Positions 1 to 9,873 of a DNA stretch of 35,896 nt are shown here, piece after piece. Under the pieces are notes generated by a model, which was given only the letters and a program-made list of their open reading frames with translations, was not told the origin of the DNA and did not search any database. Made by a program: the position numbers and the translations under genes. Source of the stretch: Phycisphaerales bacterium (GTDB taxonomy: Bacteria > Planctomycetota > Phycisphaerae > Phycisphaerales > UBA1924); NCBI GenBank assembly GCA_016742075.1, contig JACVCL010000012.1:1-35896 (forward strand), written 5' to 3'. The stretch's first letter is position 1. The number at the start of each line of letters is the position of its first letter.

Positions 1-16
1 GGTTGGGGGGCGGGGC

Positions 17-1360
<1,344 letters not shown>

Positions 1361-1399
1361 CGACGGGGGCTTTCCGGGGGTGTTGGCGGGCGGGGCCGT

Positions 1400-1870
1400 T
1401 CAGCTCGGCCGGACCAGGAACAGCTTCTGGCCGAACTCGACCGGTTCGCCGTTCTTCACGAGGACCTTCTCGATGGTGCCCGCGTGCTCGGCCTTGATCT
1501 CGCTGAACACCTTCATGGCCTCGATGATGCAGACCACGGTGTCGGCCCCGACGTTGGTGCCCACGGAGACGAACGGGGGGCTCTCGGGGTCCGGGGCCGA
1601 GTAGAACGTGCCCACCATCGGGCTGGTGACGGCGACGAGGCCGGCCTCGTCGTCGGCCGCGGGGGCGGCCTCGCCGGCGGGGGCCGCGGCCGCGCGGGGG
1701 GCGGCCCCGGCGGCGGGCATGGCGTAGGCGACCGGGGCGCCCATCACGGGCGCTGCGCCGAAGCCGCGCTTGACGACCACCGTCTCCTGCTCGTCGCGCA
1801 GGTCGAGCTCGGTGAGGTCGTTCTCGACCATGAGCTTCACGAGTTCCTTGAGCTTCCGGATGTCGATCAT
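1400..1870 (-). CDS. accB: Biotin carboxyl carrier protein of acetyl-CoA carboxylase
   Basis: Carries covalently bound biotin between biotin carboxylase and carboxyltransferase. The protein has 156 residues. It starts with the conserved helix MIDIRKLKELVKLM, followed by an Ala/Pro-rich flexible linker (about 55-80) and a C-terminal biotinyl domain. The biotinylated residue is Lys120 in the motif EAMKV; the more usual motif is EAMKM, and V at this place is a tolerated variant. A GAGGAG Shine-Dalgarno lies 6 nt before the ATG. It sits 48 nt after the peptidase gene and 39 nt before accC on the same strand, so the three are probably one operon. Confidence 0.96.
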   Translation of the reverse strand: MIDIRKLKELVKLMVENDLTELDLRDEQETVVVKRGFGAAPVMGAPVAYAMPAAGAAPRAAAAPAGEAAPAADDEAGLVAVTSPMVGTFYSAPDPESPPFVSVGTNVGADTVVCIIEAMKVFSEIKAEHAGTIEKVLVKNGEPVEFGQKLFLVRPS

Positions 1871-1918
1871 TCGAACTCCTCGATCAGAACCCGGCGGCGC
1901 CGACCGCCGTGCACGGGC

Positions 1919-3064
1919 CTAGGGGAGCGTGGCCCACTCCATGGATTTCTCGATCGTGCTCAGCACGCGGCAGCCGTTCTCGGTGACCAGCACGTCGTCC
2001 TCGATGCGCACGCCGCCGACCCCCGGCAGGTAGATGCCCGGCTCGACCGTCACGATCATGCCCGGCCGCAGCACGTGCTTGCTCTTCTTGCCGAGGCGCG
2101 GATCTTCGTGGACGTTGAGCCCGATGCCGTGCCCGAGGCTGTGGCCGAACTGCGGGCCGTAGCCGGCGTCGGCGATGTGGCCGCGGGCCACGGCGTCAAC
2201 ATCCTCGCAGCGCACGCCGGGGGCGATGGCCTCGATGGCCCGGCGCTGGGCCTCCAGCACCACGGGGTAGATCTTGGCGATCTCCTTCGGCCACTTGCCG
2301 AGCGTGAGCGTGCGGGTGAGGTCGGAGTTGTAGCCGGCGACGCGGGCGCCCCAGTCGATGAGCAGCGGCTGGCCCGCGGCGGTCTTGGTCTGGCCCGGCA
2401 CGGCGTGCGGCAGGCTGCCGTTGGCCCTGGCCGCGGCGATCGTCGGGAAGGCCGGACCGGTGGCGCCGCGGGCCTTGAGCTCGAGCTCGAGCCGGCCGGC
2501 GATCTCCAGTTCCGTCTGCCCGGGCTTGATCCAGCCCCGCAGGGCCGTCAGCGCGTCCTGCTGGATGGAGATGGCCTTGCGGATGATCTTGACCTCCAGC
2601 TCGTCCTTGATGAGCCGGAGCTCGCCGACGAGGCCGACGGTGTCACGCAGCCGCTTGGCCCCCACCGCCCGCCCCAGCCGCTTGCGCATGGCGACGGTCA
2701 TCTGCTCGGCCTGGACGCCCAGCGAGGGCTCGTCGCCCAGCACGTCGTGCACCACGGTCTGGACGGCGTCGAGCATCTCGCCGGAGCGGATGTACACCTC
2801 GGCGAGGCCGCCGTCCTTCACTTCTTCCAGTTCTTCCTGGAAGCGGAAGTCGCTGAGCACGATCAGACGGTCGGCCGTCACGAGCATCGTGCTGTCGTCG
2901 CCGGAGAAGCCGGTGAGGTAGCGGATGTCGTTGGGCGTGGTGATCAGCAGCGCGTCGAGTTCCTGCTCGGCCAGCGCCGAGCGCAGCCGGTCGGCGCGGG
3001 CCGCGAGAAACGGCTGAGTGCCGGCGCGAGCGCCCTTCGATTTTCCGGCCAGCGCGGGGGTCAT
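1919..3064 (-). CDS. M24 family Xaa-Pro aminopeptidase/dipeptidase
   Basis: Metallopeptidase of the pita-bread fold (M24B), expected to cleave the bond preceding proline in short peptides. The 381 residues comprise an N-terminal creatinase-like domain (about 20-155) and the catalytic domain (about 158-375). The dimetal ligands are all present: Asp237 (LLIDWGA), Asp248 (SDLTRT), His312 (GHSLGHGIGL), Glu341 (VEPGIY) and Glu355 (RIEDDVLV); LPHAVPG supplies the usual substrate His220. It is first in a run with accB and accC, an arrangement seen in many bacteria, often with efp in between; efp is absent here. There is no Shine-Dalgarno. A TATAGT box lies 11 nt before the ATG, suggesting a very short leader. 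Substrate (dipeptide versus longer peptide) cannot be told from sequence. Confidence 0.92.
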   Translation of the reverse strand: MTPALAGKSKGARAGTQPFLAARADRLRSALAEQELDALLITTPNDIRYLTGFSGDDSTMLVTADRLIVLSDFRFQEELEEVKDGGLAEVYIRSGEMLDAVQTVVHDVLGDEPSLGVQAEQMTVAMRKRLGRAVGAKRLRDTVGLVGELRLIKDELEVKIIRKAISIQQDALTALRGWIKPGQTELEIAGRLELELKARGATGPAFPTIAAARANGSLPHAVPGQTKTAAGQPLLIDWGARVAGYNSDLTRTLTLGKWPKEIAKIYPVVLEAQRRAIEAIAPGVRCEDVDAVARGHIADAGYGPQFGHSLGHGIGLNVHEDPRLGKKSKHVLRPGMIVTVEPGIYLPGVGGVRIEDDVLVTENGCRVLSTIEKSMEWATLP

Positions 3065-3075
3065 CGGGAACGCGC

Positions 3076-3081
3076 ACTATA
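3076..3081 (-). promoter_or_regulatory. Putative -10 box (TATAGT) of the peptidase-accB-accC operon
   Basis: TATAGT on the minus strand ends 11 nt before the ATG of the M24 peptidase. A normal -10 to +1 distance would leave a leader of about 5 nt. No convincing -35 hexamer is seen. It is part of a recurring TANNNT pattern in this window. Confidence 0.5.
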
Positions 3082-3106
3082 CAGGAACCGGCGGAAAGCC
3101 GCCGGA

Positions 3107-3835
3107 TCAGCTCGCGCCCGGCAGCGTCTGGGGGTCCCGCTCTGAAAGCGGGCGGGCGAGCACTTCGTTGACCGCGACGAGGCTGCGGAGTTGCTCGCGA
3201 GACAGACCGCGGGCGCCGGGCCCGAACAGCAGACCGCGAACGCCCCGCACGGCCGGGGACGGCGCCGAGCGCGATGCGGCAGCGGACGGGACCAACGCCC
3301 CCTGCTGGAGCACCCGCGCGGCCTCGTCGGGCAGTGACACCACCGCCCCAGACTCGGGCATTGCCGCCGCGGGCGACAGGACCGCAGCCGGTGGCGGGAA
3401 CGGCGCCGCGGTGGGCGGCGTGGCAACGGGACGCGGGGCGGGCTGCGGCCGCTGAAGCACCGGCCGCGCCGGCGGCGGTTTGGGCTGGGGGGGCACGGTC
3501 TGGACCGGCCGAGGACCGGTCGGCGAAACCACGATCACCCGCGCGGGCGCGCCCGCGGCCGTTGGCCCGGGGCCCTGCTTCTGCTGCCGGCGCAATTCCT
3601 CGAGCTGCGCCTGGCGGCGCGCGGCCAATTCCTGGACCCTCTGCTGCTGCAGCTGCTGCGGCGACGGCGGCGGCGGCACCGGACGCCCGGTGCGCAGCTC
3701 CTCATCTCGTCGGCGGGCGGCTTCGTCGCGTGCCGCCTTCAGGGCGGCCTGCTCACGCAGACGCTGCAGCACCCACGACAGTGCCGAACCGCCGAAGACC
3801 AGAAGGAGAACCCAGAACTGGATGTTCTGAAGCAT
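3107..3835 (-). CDS. Membrane-anchored coiled-coil, proline-rich protein of unknown function
   Basis: Not recognised as a named family. The 242 residues begin with a hydrophobic anchor (QFWVLLLVFGGSALSWVL, about 6-23), followed by a highly charged Arg/Glu/Gln helix likely to form a coiled coil (about 24-100, interrupted by PPPPSP), a long Pro/Ala-rich stretch (about 105-190) and a short more conserved-looking tail (SLVAVNEVLARPLSERDP). The layout suggests one transmembrane helix with a cytoplasmic or periplasmic coiled-coil domain and a disordered linker. The gene stands alone between the peptidase and the ABC transporter. It has TAGACT 8 nt before the ATG and no Shine-Dalgarno. High third-position GC and absence of frame breaks support coding. 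Function is unknown. Confidence 0.75.
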   Translation of the reverse strand: MLQNIQFWVLLLVFGGSALSWVLQRLREQAALKAARDEAARRRDEELRTGRPVPPPPSPQQLQQQRVQELAARRQAQLEELRRQQKQGPGPTAAGAPARVIVVSPTGPRPVQTVPPQPKPPPARPVLQRPQPAPRPVATPPTAAPFPPPAAVLSPAAAMPESGAVVSLPDEAARVLQQGALVPSAAASRSAPSPAVRGVRGLLFGPGARGLSREQLRSLVAVNEVLARPLSERDPQTLPGAS

Positions 3836-3843
3836 CGGTGATC

Positions 3844-3849
3844 AGTCTA
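3844..3849 (-). promoter_or_regulatory. Putative -10 box (TAGACT) of the coiled-coil protein gene
   Basis: Minus-strand TAGACT ends 8 nt before the ATG at 3835, which implies a leader of about 2 nt. No good -35 is visible. Confidence 0.45.
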
Positions 3850-3859
3850 GCCGTCGCGG

Positions 3860-4657
3860 TCACGCCGTTCCGTCGGCGGGATCTTCGCCGCCGATGCCGC
3901 GCGCGGCGAGCACCACGCCGGCCTCGGTCCGGGCCTCCACGAACCCCACTCCGAACACTCGGGCCAGCGTGCCGACCGACAGCGCCGTCTCAACCGGTCC
4001 CTGGGCCGCCACCCGCCCCTCGTCGGAGAGCACGATCGCCCGGTCGGCCGCGCGGCGCGCGGTGGTGAGGTCGTGGAGCACGACGGCGACCGCGGCGCCG
4101 CGGCCTGAGAGCCGGCGCAGCACGCCGATCGCCCGCACGGCCTGCGCGGGGTCGAGAGCGCTCAGCGGCTCGTCGGCCAGCAGCACCTTTCCGACCAGCG
4201 GCCCGATGCCGAGCTGGGCCATCGCGCGGGCGAGCGACACCCGCTGCTGCTGGCCGGCACTGAGCTCGCCGAACACCACCCCCGCCAGGTCCGAAACGCC
4301 CGCCTCCTGCATGGCCACCGCCACCGCGGCGTCGTCGGGCCCCAGGGCGTAGCGGCCGAGCGACACGACCTGCCGCACCGTGAAGGCGCTCGACATCGTC
4401 GGGCGCTGCTCGATGTACGCGATCGAGCGGGCACGCTCGACGGGCGAGAGCCTGCGAACCTCGACGCCCGCGAGCTCGACTCGGGCGGTGCCGGCGCCGC
4501 GGAGAGCGCCCAGCAGCACCCGGAGAAGGGTGCTCTTCCCCGCGCCGTTCGGGCCGACAACCGCGGTGATCCCCGGCTCGAGCGTCGCCGAGATGGCCCG
4601 CAGCACATCGCGTCCCTTGCGGTAGGCGAACCAGACATCGTGGGCGGCGAGGGTCAT
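3860..4657 (-). CDS. ABC transporter ATPase of the FecE/BtuD/HmuV type
   Basis: Energises the adjacent FecCD permease for uptake of an iron complex, haem or cobalamin. It has 265 residues: Walker A GPNGAGKST (35-43), Q-loop near 84, signature LSAGQ (132-136), Walker B VLLADEP (158-164, Asp162/Glu163) and the switch His195 in VVLHDL. The segment AQLGIGPLVGKVLL before Walker B resembles HmuV-like haem transporters, whose Walker B is preceded by a similar spacer; this is only suggestive. The ATG was chosen because it overlaps the permease stop by 4 bp (ATGA). The open frame runs on upstream, but that extension reads through the permease gene and is not coding. No substrate-binding protein is present in the window. 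Confidence 0.93.
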   Translation of the reverse strand: MTLAAHDVWFAYRKGRDVLRAISATLEPGITAVVGPNGAGKSTLLRVLLGALRGAGTARVELAGVEVRRLSPVERARSIAYIEQRPTMSSAFTVRQVVSLGRYALGPDDAAVAVAMQEAGVSDLAGVVFGELSAGQQQRVSLARAMAQLGIGPLVGKVLLADEPLSALDPAQAVRAIGVLRRLSGRGAAVAVVLHDLTTARRAADRAIVLSDEGRVAAQGPVETALSVGTLARVFGVGFVEARTEAGVVLAARGIGGEDPADGTA

Positions 4658-5643
4658 CCGACCACCCCGCTGCGCCGCCGCAGCAGCACGACGAACACCG
4701 GCACGCCCACCAGGGCGGTGATCACCCCCGGCGGCACGCGCCCGCCGGCCAGCGGCAGGGCCGACGAGACGATCTCGGCCGCGAGCATCAGCGATGCCCC
4801 GGCCAGAGCGGCTCCGAGCACCAGCGGCCGGTGCGACGGCCCGGCCAGCGCCCTGGTGATGTGCGGGGCGATCAGCCCGACGAACCCGATGGGGCCGGCC
4901 AGCACGACGCTGCCGGCCGAGAGGCCGGTGACGACGGCCAGGCACGCCACGCGGACGCGCCCCACGCGCACGCCCACGCTCGCGGCCTCGTCGTCGCCGA
5001 GGCTCAGGGCGTCGAGCGCGGGGCCCATCCACGCCGCGGCGAGCACGCCCAGCACCGTCAGGGCGCTCACCGATCCGAGCTGCCAGGGCCCCAGCTCCTC
5101 GTTGATCGAGCCCATGACCCATCGGCCGTACACGGCGGCGCCGCCATCGGGCAGCAGGCTCCTGATCAGCGCTACCCCGGCGCCGCACGCCACCCCGAGC
5201 ATCACCCCGACGAGGATGAGCCAGACAGGGTCGATGATCCCCCGCCGCTGGCTGAGAAGGAACACCAGCGCGGCCGCGCCAAGAGCGCCGACCATGGCGG
5301 CGGGGAGCGGCGCCTGGTACTGGATGATCTGCCCTGTCGCGGCGTAGGCGGCGTACACCCAGGCCACCACCCCGAGGCCCGCCCCGCTGGTGATGCCCAG
5401 AAGGTCGGGCGAGGCCAGCGGGTTGCGCAGCATCGACTGCAGCACAACGCCGCCCGCGCCGAGCGCCGCCCCGATGACCGCCGCCGCCAGCGCCCGGGGG
5501 GCGCGGAACTGCATCGCATCCGCCCAGCTCGCCCCGAACCCCGGAACTTCCAGCCGGCCGGAGAACACGCACAGCCGCAGCAACGCCAGCAGCAGCACCA
5601 GCGCGCCGAAGGTCCAGATCGTCGCCAGGGCCCGGCGGCTCAT
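4654..5643 (-). CDS. FecCD-family ABC transporter permease (iron complex/haem/B12 type)
   Basis: Inner-membrane permease of the BtuC/FecCD family. The 329 residues form about nine to ten hydrophobic helices. Family motifs are present: RAPRALAAAVIGAALGAGGVVLQSMLRNPLASP is represented by its core (RAPRALAA at about 48, LRNPLASPDLLGI at about 73-85), then GVRVGRVR, GFVGLIAPHITR (about 255-266, coupling-helix region) and the terminal GGRVPPGVITALVGVPVFVVLL. It is the first gene of a two-gene unit with the ATPase (4-bp overlap). A TAGTCT box 6 nt before the ATG suggests a leaderless message. The substrate cannot be assigned because neither a binding protein nor a TonB receptor is nearby. Confidence 0.94.
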   Translation of the reverse strand: MSRRALATIWTFGALVLLLALLRLCVFSGRLEVPGFGASWADAMQFRAPRALAAAVIGAALGAGGVVLQSMLRNPLASPDLLGITSGAGLGVVAWVYAAYAATGQIIQYQAPLPAAMVGALGAAALVFLLSQRRGIIDPVWLILVGVMLGVACGAGVALIRSLLPDGGAAVYGRWVMGSINEELGPWQLGSVSALTVLGVLAAAWMGPALDALSLGDDEAASVGVRVGRVRVACLAVVTGLSAGSVVLAGPIGFVGLIAPHITRALAGPSHRPLVLGAALAGASLMLAAEIVSSALPLAGGRVPPGVITALVGVPVFVVLLRRRSGVVG

Positions 5644-5649
5644 CGCACA

Positions 5650-5655
5650 AGACTA
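5650..5655 (-). promoter_or_regulatory. Putative -10 box (TAGTCT) of the FecCD permease operon
   Basis: Minus-strand TAGTCT ends 6 nt before the ATG at 5643. The expected transcription start would then coincide with the A of the ATG. It lies in a 55-bp divergent intergenic region shared with the plus-strand box at 5682. Confidence 0.5.
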
Positions 5656-5681
5656 CGGCCTCAGGGCAGGGCCCGCTCCCG

Positions 5682-5687
5682 TAGGAT
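5682..5687 (+). promoter_or_regulatory. Putative -10 box (TAGGAT) of the LptC/LptA-like gene
   Basis: TAGGAT ends 11 nt before the ATG at 5699. The same bases contain AGGA, so a weak Shine-Dalgarno role is an alternative reading. Confidence 0.4.
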
Positions 5688-5698
5688 GGTCGCCCCCC

Positions 5699-8600
5699 AT
5701 GGACGTCCGCACAACAGGCCGTTTGCTCGCCGCCGTGACTTTCACGGCCGTTGTGGGCGTCGTGGCGCTGGCGTTCTGGACCTCGCGCCGGTCGCCCGCC
5801 CCCGCGCCGGTGGCGCCGCTTCCCCCGCTGCCAGCCCTCGCCGGCGGTGGCAGCACGCCGGTCGACCCCACCGGCACGCAGAGCCCCATCGACCTGGTGG
5901 CCATGGGTCAGCGGGGCTCGTGGCTGGGTGTCGACCCGCGCACCGGCCGGCCCAGCTACGAACTGCTCTGGGACACGCTGGACCCCGAGGACGCCGGCCG
6001 CATCCGCCTCGCCCGCCCGCGGGCGTGGTTCGACGCCGGCGCCGGCCGAACGGTGCTGGTGACCGCCGAGTCGGGCCGGCTGGTGTGGCCCGCCCGCGAC
6101 AAGGAGCCGGAATCGGGAGAACTCCTCGGCGGCGTCACCGCCCGCTTGCTACGCCCCGGCACGCCGCGCACGGTGGCCGATGACCCGCGTGCGCTGGAGG
6201 ACGCGACCGTCGGACGCCTGTTCACGCCCACGATCCGCTTCGAGTCGGCCCTCGGCCAGGTCGAGACCACCGATCGGATCGCGGTGTCCGGGCCCGGGCT
6301 CGCCCTCGAGGCCGTGGGGCTGGTGCTGCGGTTCTCCGAGGTTCAGCGCCGCCTGCAGTACGCGCGCATCGATCAGGGCGGCACCCTGACGATCAACCCC
6401 TCCCGGATGCGCGAGGCGGCAGCGCCCGGCGATACGCCCGACGATCAAGCTTCGGGCGCCGCCACGGCCACCGTCGCCCCGCCGGAGCGGATCGATCTGT
6501 ACCAGGCGACCATCGCCGGCTCGCGTGCCGGGGCGCCGGTCATATCGCCGCTGCGCATCGTGCAGGGCCGGCGGACGGTCGAAGCCGAAATGCTCACGGT
6601 CTTCGCCCGTCTGGCCGACGGATCGCTGCCGCGCGAGGCGATTGCGCCCTTCGAGCGGACCGCACCCGCCACGGTCGAGCTGATGGGCCCGCCCGCGCCC
6701 GGCCAGTCGATGACGGTCGCGATCGCGCCGCCGGCCGCTTCGGGCCTGCCCGACGAGGAGATTCGCGCAACCTGGGGCGGTCCGCTGGAAGTCCGTCCCG
6801 TGGGCACCGAGGCCCCCGGATCGCTCCGCTCGGAGCGGGTCAAGGAGCTGGCCCGAGACGACCTGGCCGTGCGCCTAGCCTCGCCGCGGACCGGGCGGGT
6901 TGAAGTGGCCGACCCCGAGTCGGGCACCTCGGTGAGGGCCGCCGAGATTGAATACGGCGCCACGGCCCGCAGTGTGGCGCTCTCGGCTCGGCCGGGCGCC
7001 GCCGAACCCGAGGTGGCGGTGGTGATCGCGCAGGCCGGCGAGCTGCTGACCACCCGCCTCGAGGCCGACCTGACCACGGGCGTCGGCTCGGCCGCCGGCG
7101 CCGGCCGATTCCTCGCCGCCCGCCAGCCCGCCGCGGCCGATGCCGGCGAGCCCGCACCCCAGCCGCCCGCCGTGCGGTGGACGGGCCGATCCGACTTCCG
7201 ATTCGACACCTCGGCCGGCCCGGTGGGCGCTGGCGGCATGGTGCTGCCCACCGAGCTCAGTTTCACCGATGGCGTCGAGGCCTCCGACCGCTCCGGCCGT
7301 CTCACCGCCGGCTTTGTCCGGGCCACGCTCGCGGCCGTCGCCCGGTCCGACCGCGTCCAGCCCGACATCAGGCTCGTCGGCGTCCTCGCCAGCGACGACG
7401 CCCGACTGACCGACGCCGGCGACGGCACCGTGCGGGCCGACCAGATCCGCGTCGCGTTCGACAGGGCATCGCCCACGCCCCGTCCGGTCGGCGCCGAGGC
7501 CCGCGGCGGGGTGGTGGCCTCGCAGAACAACCAGAACCTCCGGGCCGACAGGGCCGACGTACGCTTCGATCCCGATCCGCAGGGCCGGGGCGTGCGTGCG
7601 GGGGCGCTCAACGCCGAGGGCGGCGTGCGCGTGCTCACCGCCGACGGTGTCGAGGCTCTGGCCGACCGTCTCTCCGCCGATGTGCCCGCGCGGCAGGCGG
7701 TGCTCTTCGGCGCCCCGGCGGAGCTGCGCCGCAACGAGGGCGGCGAAGCCCGGTCGCTGCGCGCCGCCCGTATCAACCTCGACGGCGACGCCCGTCGCCT
7801 CACCGCGCCCGAGTCGGGCACCATCGCCTTCGCACTTACGTCCGACGGGCGCGATCTGCGCACCGACGTGCAGTGGTCCGGCGGCCTCACGTTCAACGAT
7901 CGCGACGGGATCGCCGATCTCCGCGGCGATGTGCGGCTGGTCGGCCAGAGCGGGTCCCTCGAGCGCCAAAGCGCCCGGGGCGATCAGCTCACCATCCGGC
8001 TCGCCCAGCCGACGCCCGACGGCAAGCGGCCCGTTGCCGAGGTCCGGCTCGACGGCGCCGAGGCCCCGGCCTCGGTCGAGTTCCGACGCTTCGCCGCGCC
8101 GGCAGCCGACGCCGGCACGCCGCCGGACGCCCCGCGCACGCTCGAGGCCCTGGCCGCACTGCGGTCGGGGCGGCTGATCCTCACCAACGCGCCCGCCGCC
8201 GGTCCGCTCGCTCAACGGGTCGAGGCGCCCGGGCCCGGGACGCTGGTCGTCGAAGACCGTCGGGGGCCCGCGGCGCCGGCGCCGCCCCCCACTGCCAACG
8301 CGCCCGGAACACGGGGCACCAGCGTCTTCACGTGGACCGGGGGGCTGGTGGTCGAGCGGGCGAGCGGTGTCGCCACGATGCAGGGCGGGGTTCGGCTCAG
8401 GCACCTGGCGCCCGGCGCATCGGCGGTCACCGAGATCGAGGCCGACTCGGCCCGGGCCGAGGTCACCCGCGCCGCCGAGGCCTCCGACCCCGATCGCCCG
8501 GAGCTCCGGCGCGTGGCCGCCACCGGCAACGTGTACGTGAAGCACGAACAGACCCGCATCTCAGCCGCCGAACTCGCCTACGACGTTGCCTCGGGCGTCG

Positions 8601-8746
8601 CCACCGCCACCGCTGCACCGGGCGGCGTCGTCACGGTGTTCGACGGCCGCGACGGCCGGACCGTCACCGCCGCGGCGGTCGAGATCGAGCCGGCGACCGG
8701 GCGCTGGCGGATCGCCGGCGCGGGCACCATCGGGGGCTCGCGCTAA
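5699..8746 (+). CDS. Giant LptC/LptA (OstA)-like envelope protein
   Basis: Very long (1015 residues) protein with one N-terminal transmembrane helix (about 8-28, AAVTFTAVVGVVALAFW), a Pro-rich linker and then an almost unbroken beta-rich periplasmic region. Repeated units fit the LptA/LptC/OstA beta-jellyroll style, for example NLRADRADVRF...AEGGVRVLTADG...LFGAPAELRR (about 611-680) and GNVYVKHEQTRISAAELAYD (about 942-962) near the C terminus. LptC and LptA carry lipopolysaccharide from the inner membrane to LptD. Ordinary LptC and LptA are each under 200 residues, so this would be a fused and multiplied bridge; that is inference from repeat style, not proven homology. The ATG follows TAGGAT by 11 nt. 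The frame is open far upstream, but that part overlaps the permease. The next gene starts 37 nt later. Confidence 0.75.
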   Translation: MDVRTTGRLLAAVTFTAVVGVVALAFWTSRRSPAPAPVAPLPPLPALAGGGSTPVDPTGTQSPIDLVAMGQRGSWLGVDPRTGRPSYELLWDTLDPEDAGRIRLARPRAWFDAGAGRTVLVTAESGRLVWPARDKEPESGELLGGVTARLLRPGTPRTVADDPRALEDATVGRLFTPTIRFESALGQVETTDRIAVSGPGLALEAVGLVLRFSEVQRRLQYARIDQGGTLTINPSRMREAAAPGDTPDDQASGAATATVAPPERIDLYQATIAGSRAGAPVISPLRIVQGRRTVEAEMLTVFARLADGSLPREAIAPFERTAPATVELMGPPAPGQSMTVAIAPPAASGLPDEEIRATWGGPLEVRPVGTEAPGSLRSERVKELARDDLAVRLASPRTGRVEVADPESGTSVRAAEIEYGATARSVALSARPGAAEPEVAVVIAQAGELLTTRLEADLTTGVGSAAGAGRFLAARQPAAADAGEPAPQPPAVRWTGRSDFRFDTSAGPVGAGGMVLPTELSFTDGVEASDRSGRLTAGFVRATLAAVARSDRVQPDIRLVGVLASDDARLTDAGDGTVRADQIRVAFDRASPTPRPVGAEARGGVVASQNNQNLRADRADVRFDPDPQGRGVRAGALNAEGGVRVLTADGVEALADRLSADVPARQAVLFGAPAELRRNEGGEARSLRAARINLDGDARRLTAPESGTIAFALTSDGRDLRTDVQWSGGLTFNDRDGIADLRGDVRLVGQSGSLERQSARGDQLTIRLAQPTPDGKRPVAEVRLDGAEAPASVEFRRFAAPAADAGTPPDAPRTLEALAALRSGRLILTNAPAAGPLAQRVEAPGPGTLVVEDRRGPAAPAPPPTANAPGTRGTSVFTWTGGLVVERASGVATMQGGVRLRHLAPGASAVTEIEADSARAEVTRAAEASDPDRPELRRVAATGNVYVKHEQTRISAAELAYDVASGVATATAAPGGVVTVFDGRDGRTVTAAAVEIEPATGRWRIAGAGTIGGSR

Positions 8747-8783
8747 CATCCCGGCGGCCGGCCCGAACCCCGGAGATCACCGC

Positions 8784-9857
8784 ATGCCGCGTCGCGCGAT
8801 CGCCGCCCTGTTGCCGCTCATCCTGGCCCCCGCCGCCCGGGGGCAGCTTCTCGAGCCGCCGCAGGCGTCGCCCCCCACGGCGCAGGCCGTGCCCCCGGTC
8901 CGAGTCGAGCCGCCGGAATTCGACTTCGGCGTTGCCGACCCGCAGAAGGTGGTCGAGGCCACCTTCACGCTCACGAACACGGGCGCCACGCCGCTGGTCA
9001 TCCGCGAGGCCACCAGCACCTGCAAGTGCACCGTGCCCGAGCTCACCACCCGTGTCATCCCGCCGGGCGGCTCGGTGCCGGTGAAGGCGCGCCTCGACAT
9101 CCGCGGCATGCTGGGGCAGGCCCGTAAGTCGGCGAATGTGGTGTTCGAGGGCTACGCCCGCCCGGTCGTGCTCAATATCCGCGGCACGATGAGCTACGCC
9201 GTGCAGGTGTCGCCCTCGCCGATCCGGCCGATGGGGCAGCGCCGGTTGACGATCCAGTGCCGATCACTCGACGGCACGCCGTTCCGCGTGCTGCGCGTGG
9301 GCGGCCGGGCGCCGAAGGTCGTGGCGGCCGAGCCCTCGGGCGTGAAGCCGGGCGAGCGGGCCGTTGCCCAGACGCTGGAGCTCGACTTCACCGGCGAGTC
9401 CTACCCGTTCGTTCTGCTCATCGAGACCGATCACCCTGCGGCACCGGTCGTCGACGTGAACATCTACGACAGCGAGGTCTCCAACCGCGAGCTCCCGTTC
9501 GTCCGGAACTGGCGGGAGGTGGGCGTCGACCGTCAGCACGCCAGCGTCGGGGTGATCGCCGCGGGCGGATCCGCGGAGTTCGATCAGGTGGTGATCCGCC
9601 CCGACGCGTCGAAGCCGCTCGATCTGCTCGTCGACAGCGAGGACATCCGGGCCGAGATCGTCTCGCGTACGCCGACCGAGCCGGGACGCGAGCGGGTGAT
9701 CGTCAAAGTCACCAACCTGGCCACGTCCGAGAAGCCGCTTCTCGCGAGCCTCCGCTTCCGCAGCAACGGGCTCGACGCCCGCATGTGGGCCGTCGGCGTG
9801 CTGCGGGCCGACGCGCCCGCCGCGCCCCCGGGAAATCCGAGGCCGGAACCCCAATGA
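8784..9857 (+). CDS. Secreted DUF1573-domain protein
   Basis: A 357-residue exported protein of unknown function. It has a short N-terminal signal (RRAIAALLPLILAPAARGQ), then a DUF1573 immunoglobulin-like domain at about 40-135: PEFDFGVADPQKVVEATFTL, the CKC pair Cys80/Cys82 in the segment STCKCTVPEL, and IPPGGSVPVKARLDI. This domain is related to ASH/MSP-type beta sandwiches. A second, less conserved beta-rich part (about 150-340) follows. The ATG was chosen because it has GGAG 8 nt upstream and begins the signal peptide; the longer open frame lies within the previous gene. The thioredoxin-like membrane protein follows after 16 nt, and the DUF1573 cysteines may be its partner. That link is inference from position only. 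Confidence 0.85.
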   Translation: MPRRAIAALLPLILAPAARGQLLEPPQASPPTAQAVPPVRVEPPEFDFGVADPQKVVEATFTLTNTGATPLVIREATSTCKCTVPELTTRVIPPGGSVPVKARLDIRGMLGQARKSANVVFEGYARPVVLNIRGTMSYAVQVSPSPIRPMGQRRLTIQCRSLDGTPFRVLRVGGRAPKVVAAEPSGVKPGERAVAQTLELDFTGESYPFVLLIETDHPAAPVVDVNIYDSEVSNRELPFVRNWREVGVDRQHASVGVIAAGGSAEFDQVVIRPDASKPLDLLVDSEDIRAEIVSRTPTEPGRERVIVKVTNLATSEKPLLASLRFRSNGLDARMWAVGVLRADAPAAPPGNPRPEPQ

Positions 9858-9873
9858 TCGTGCGGACCATCCG

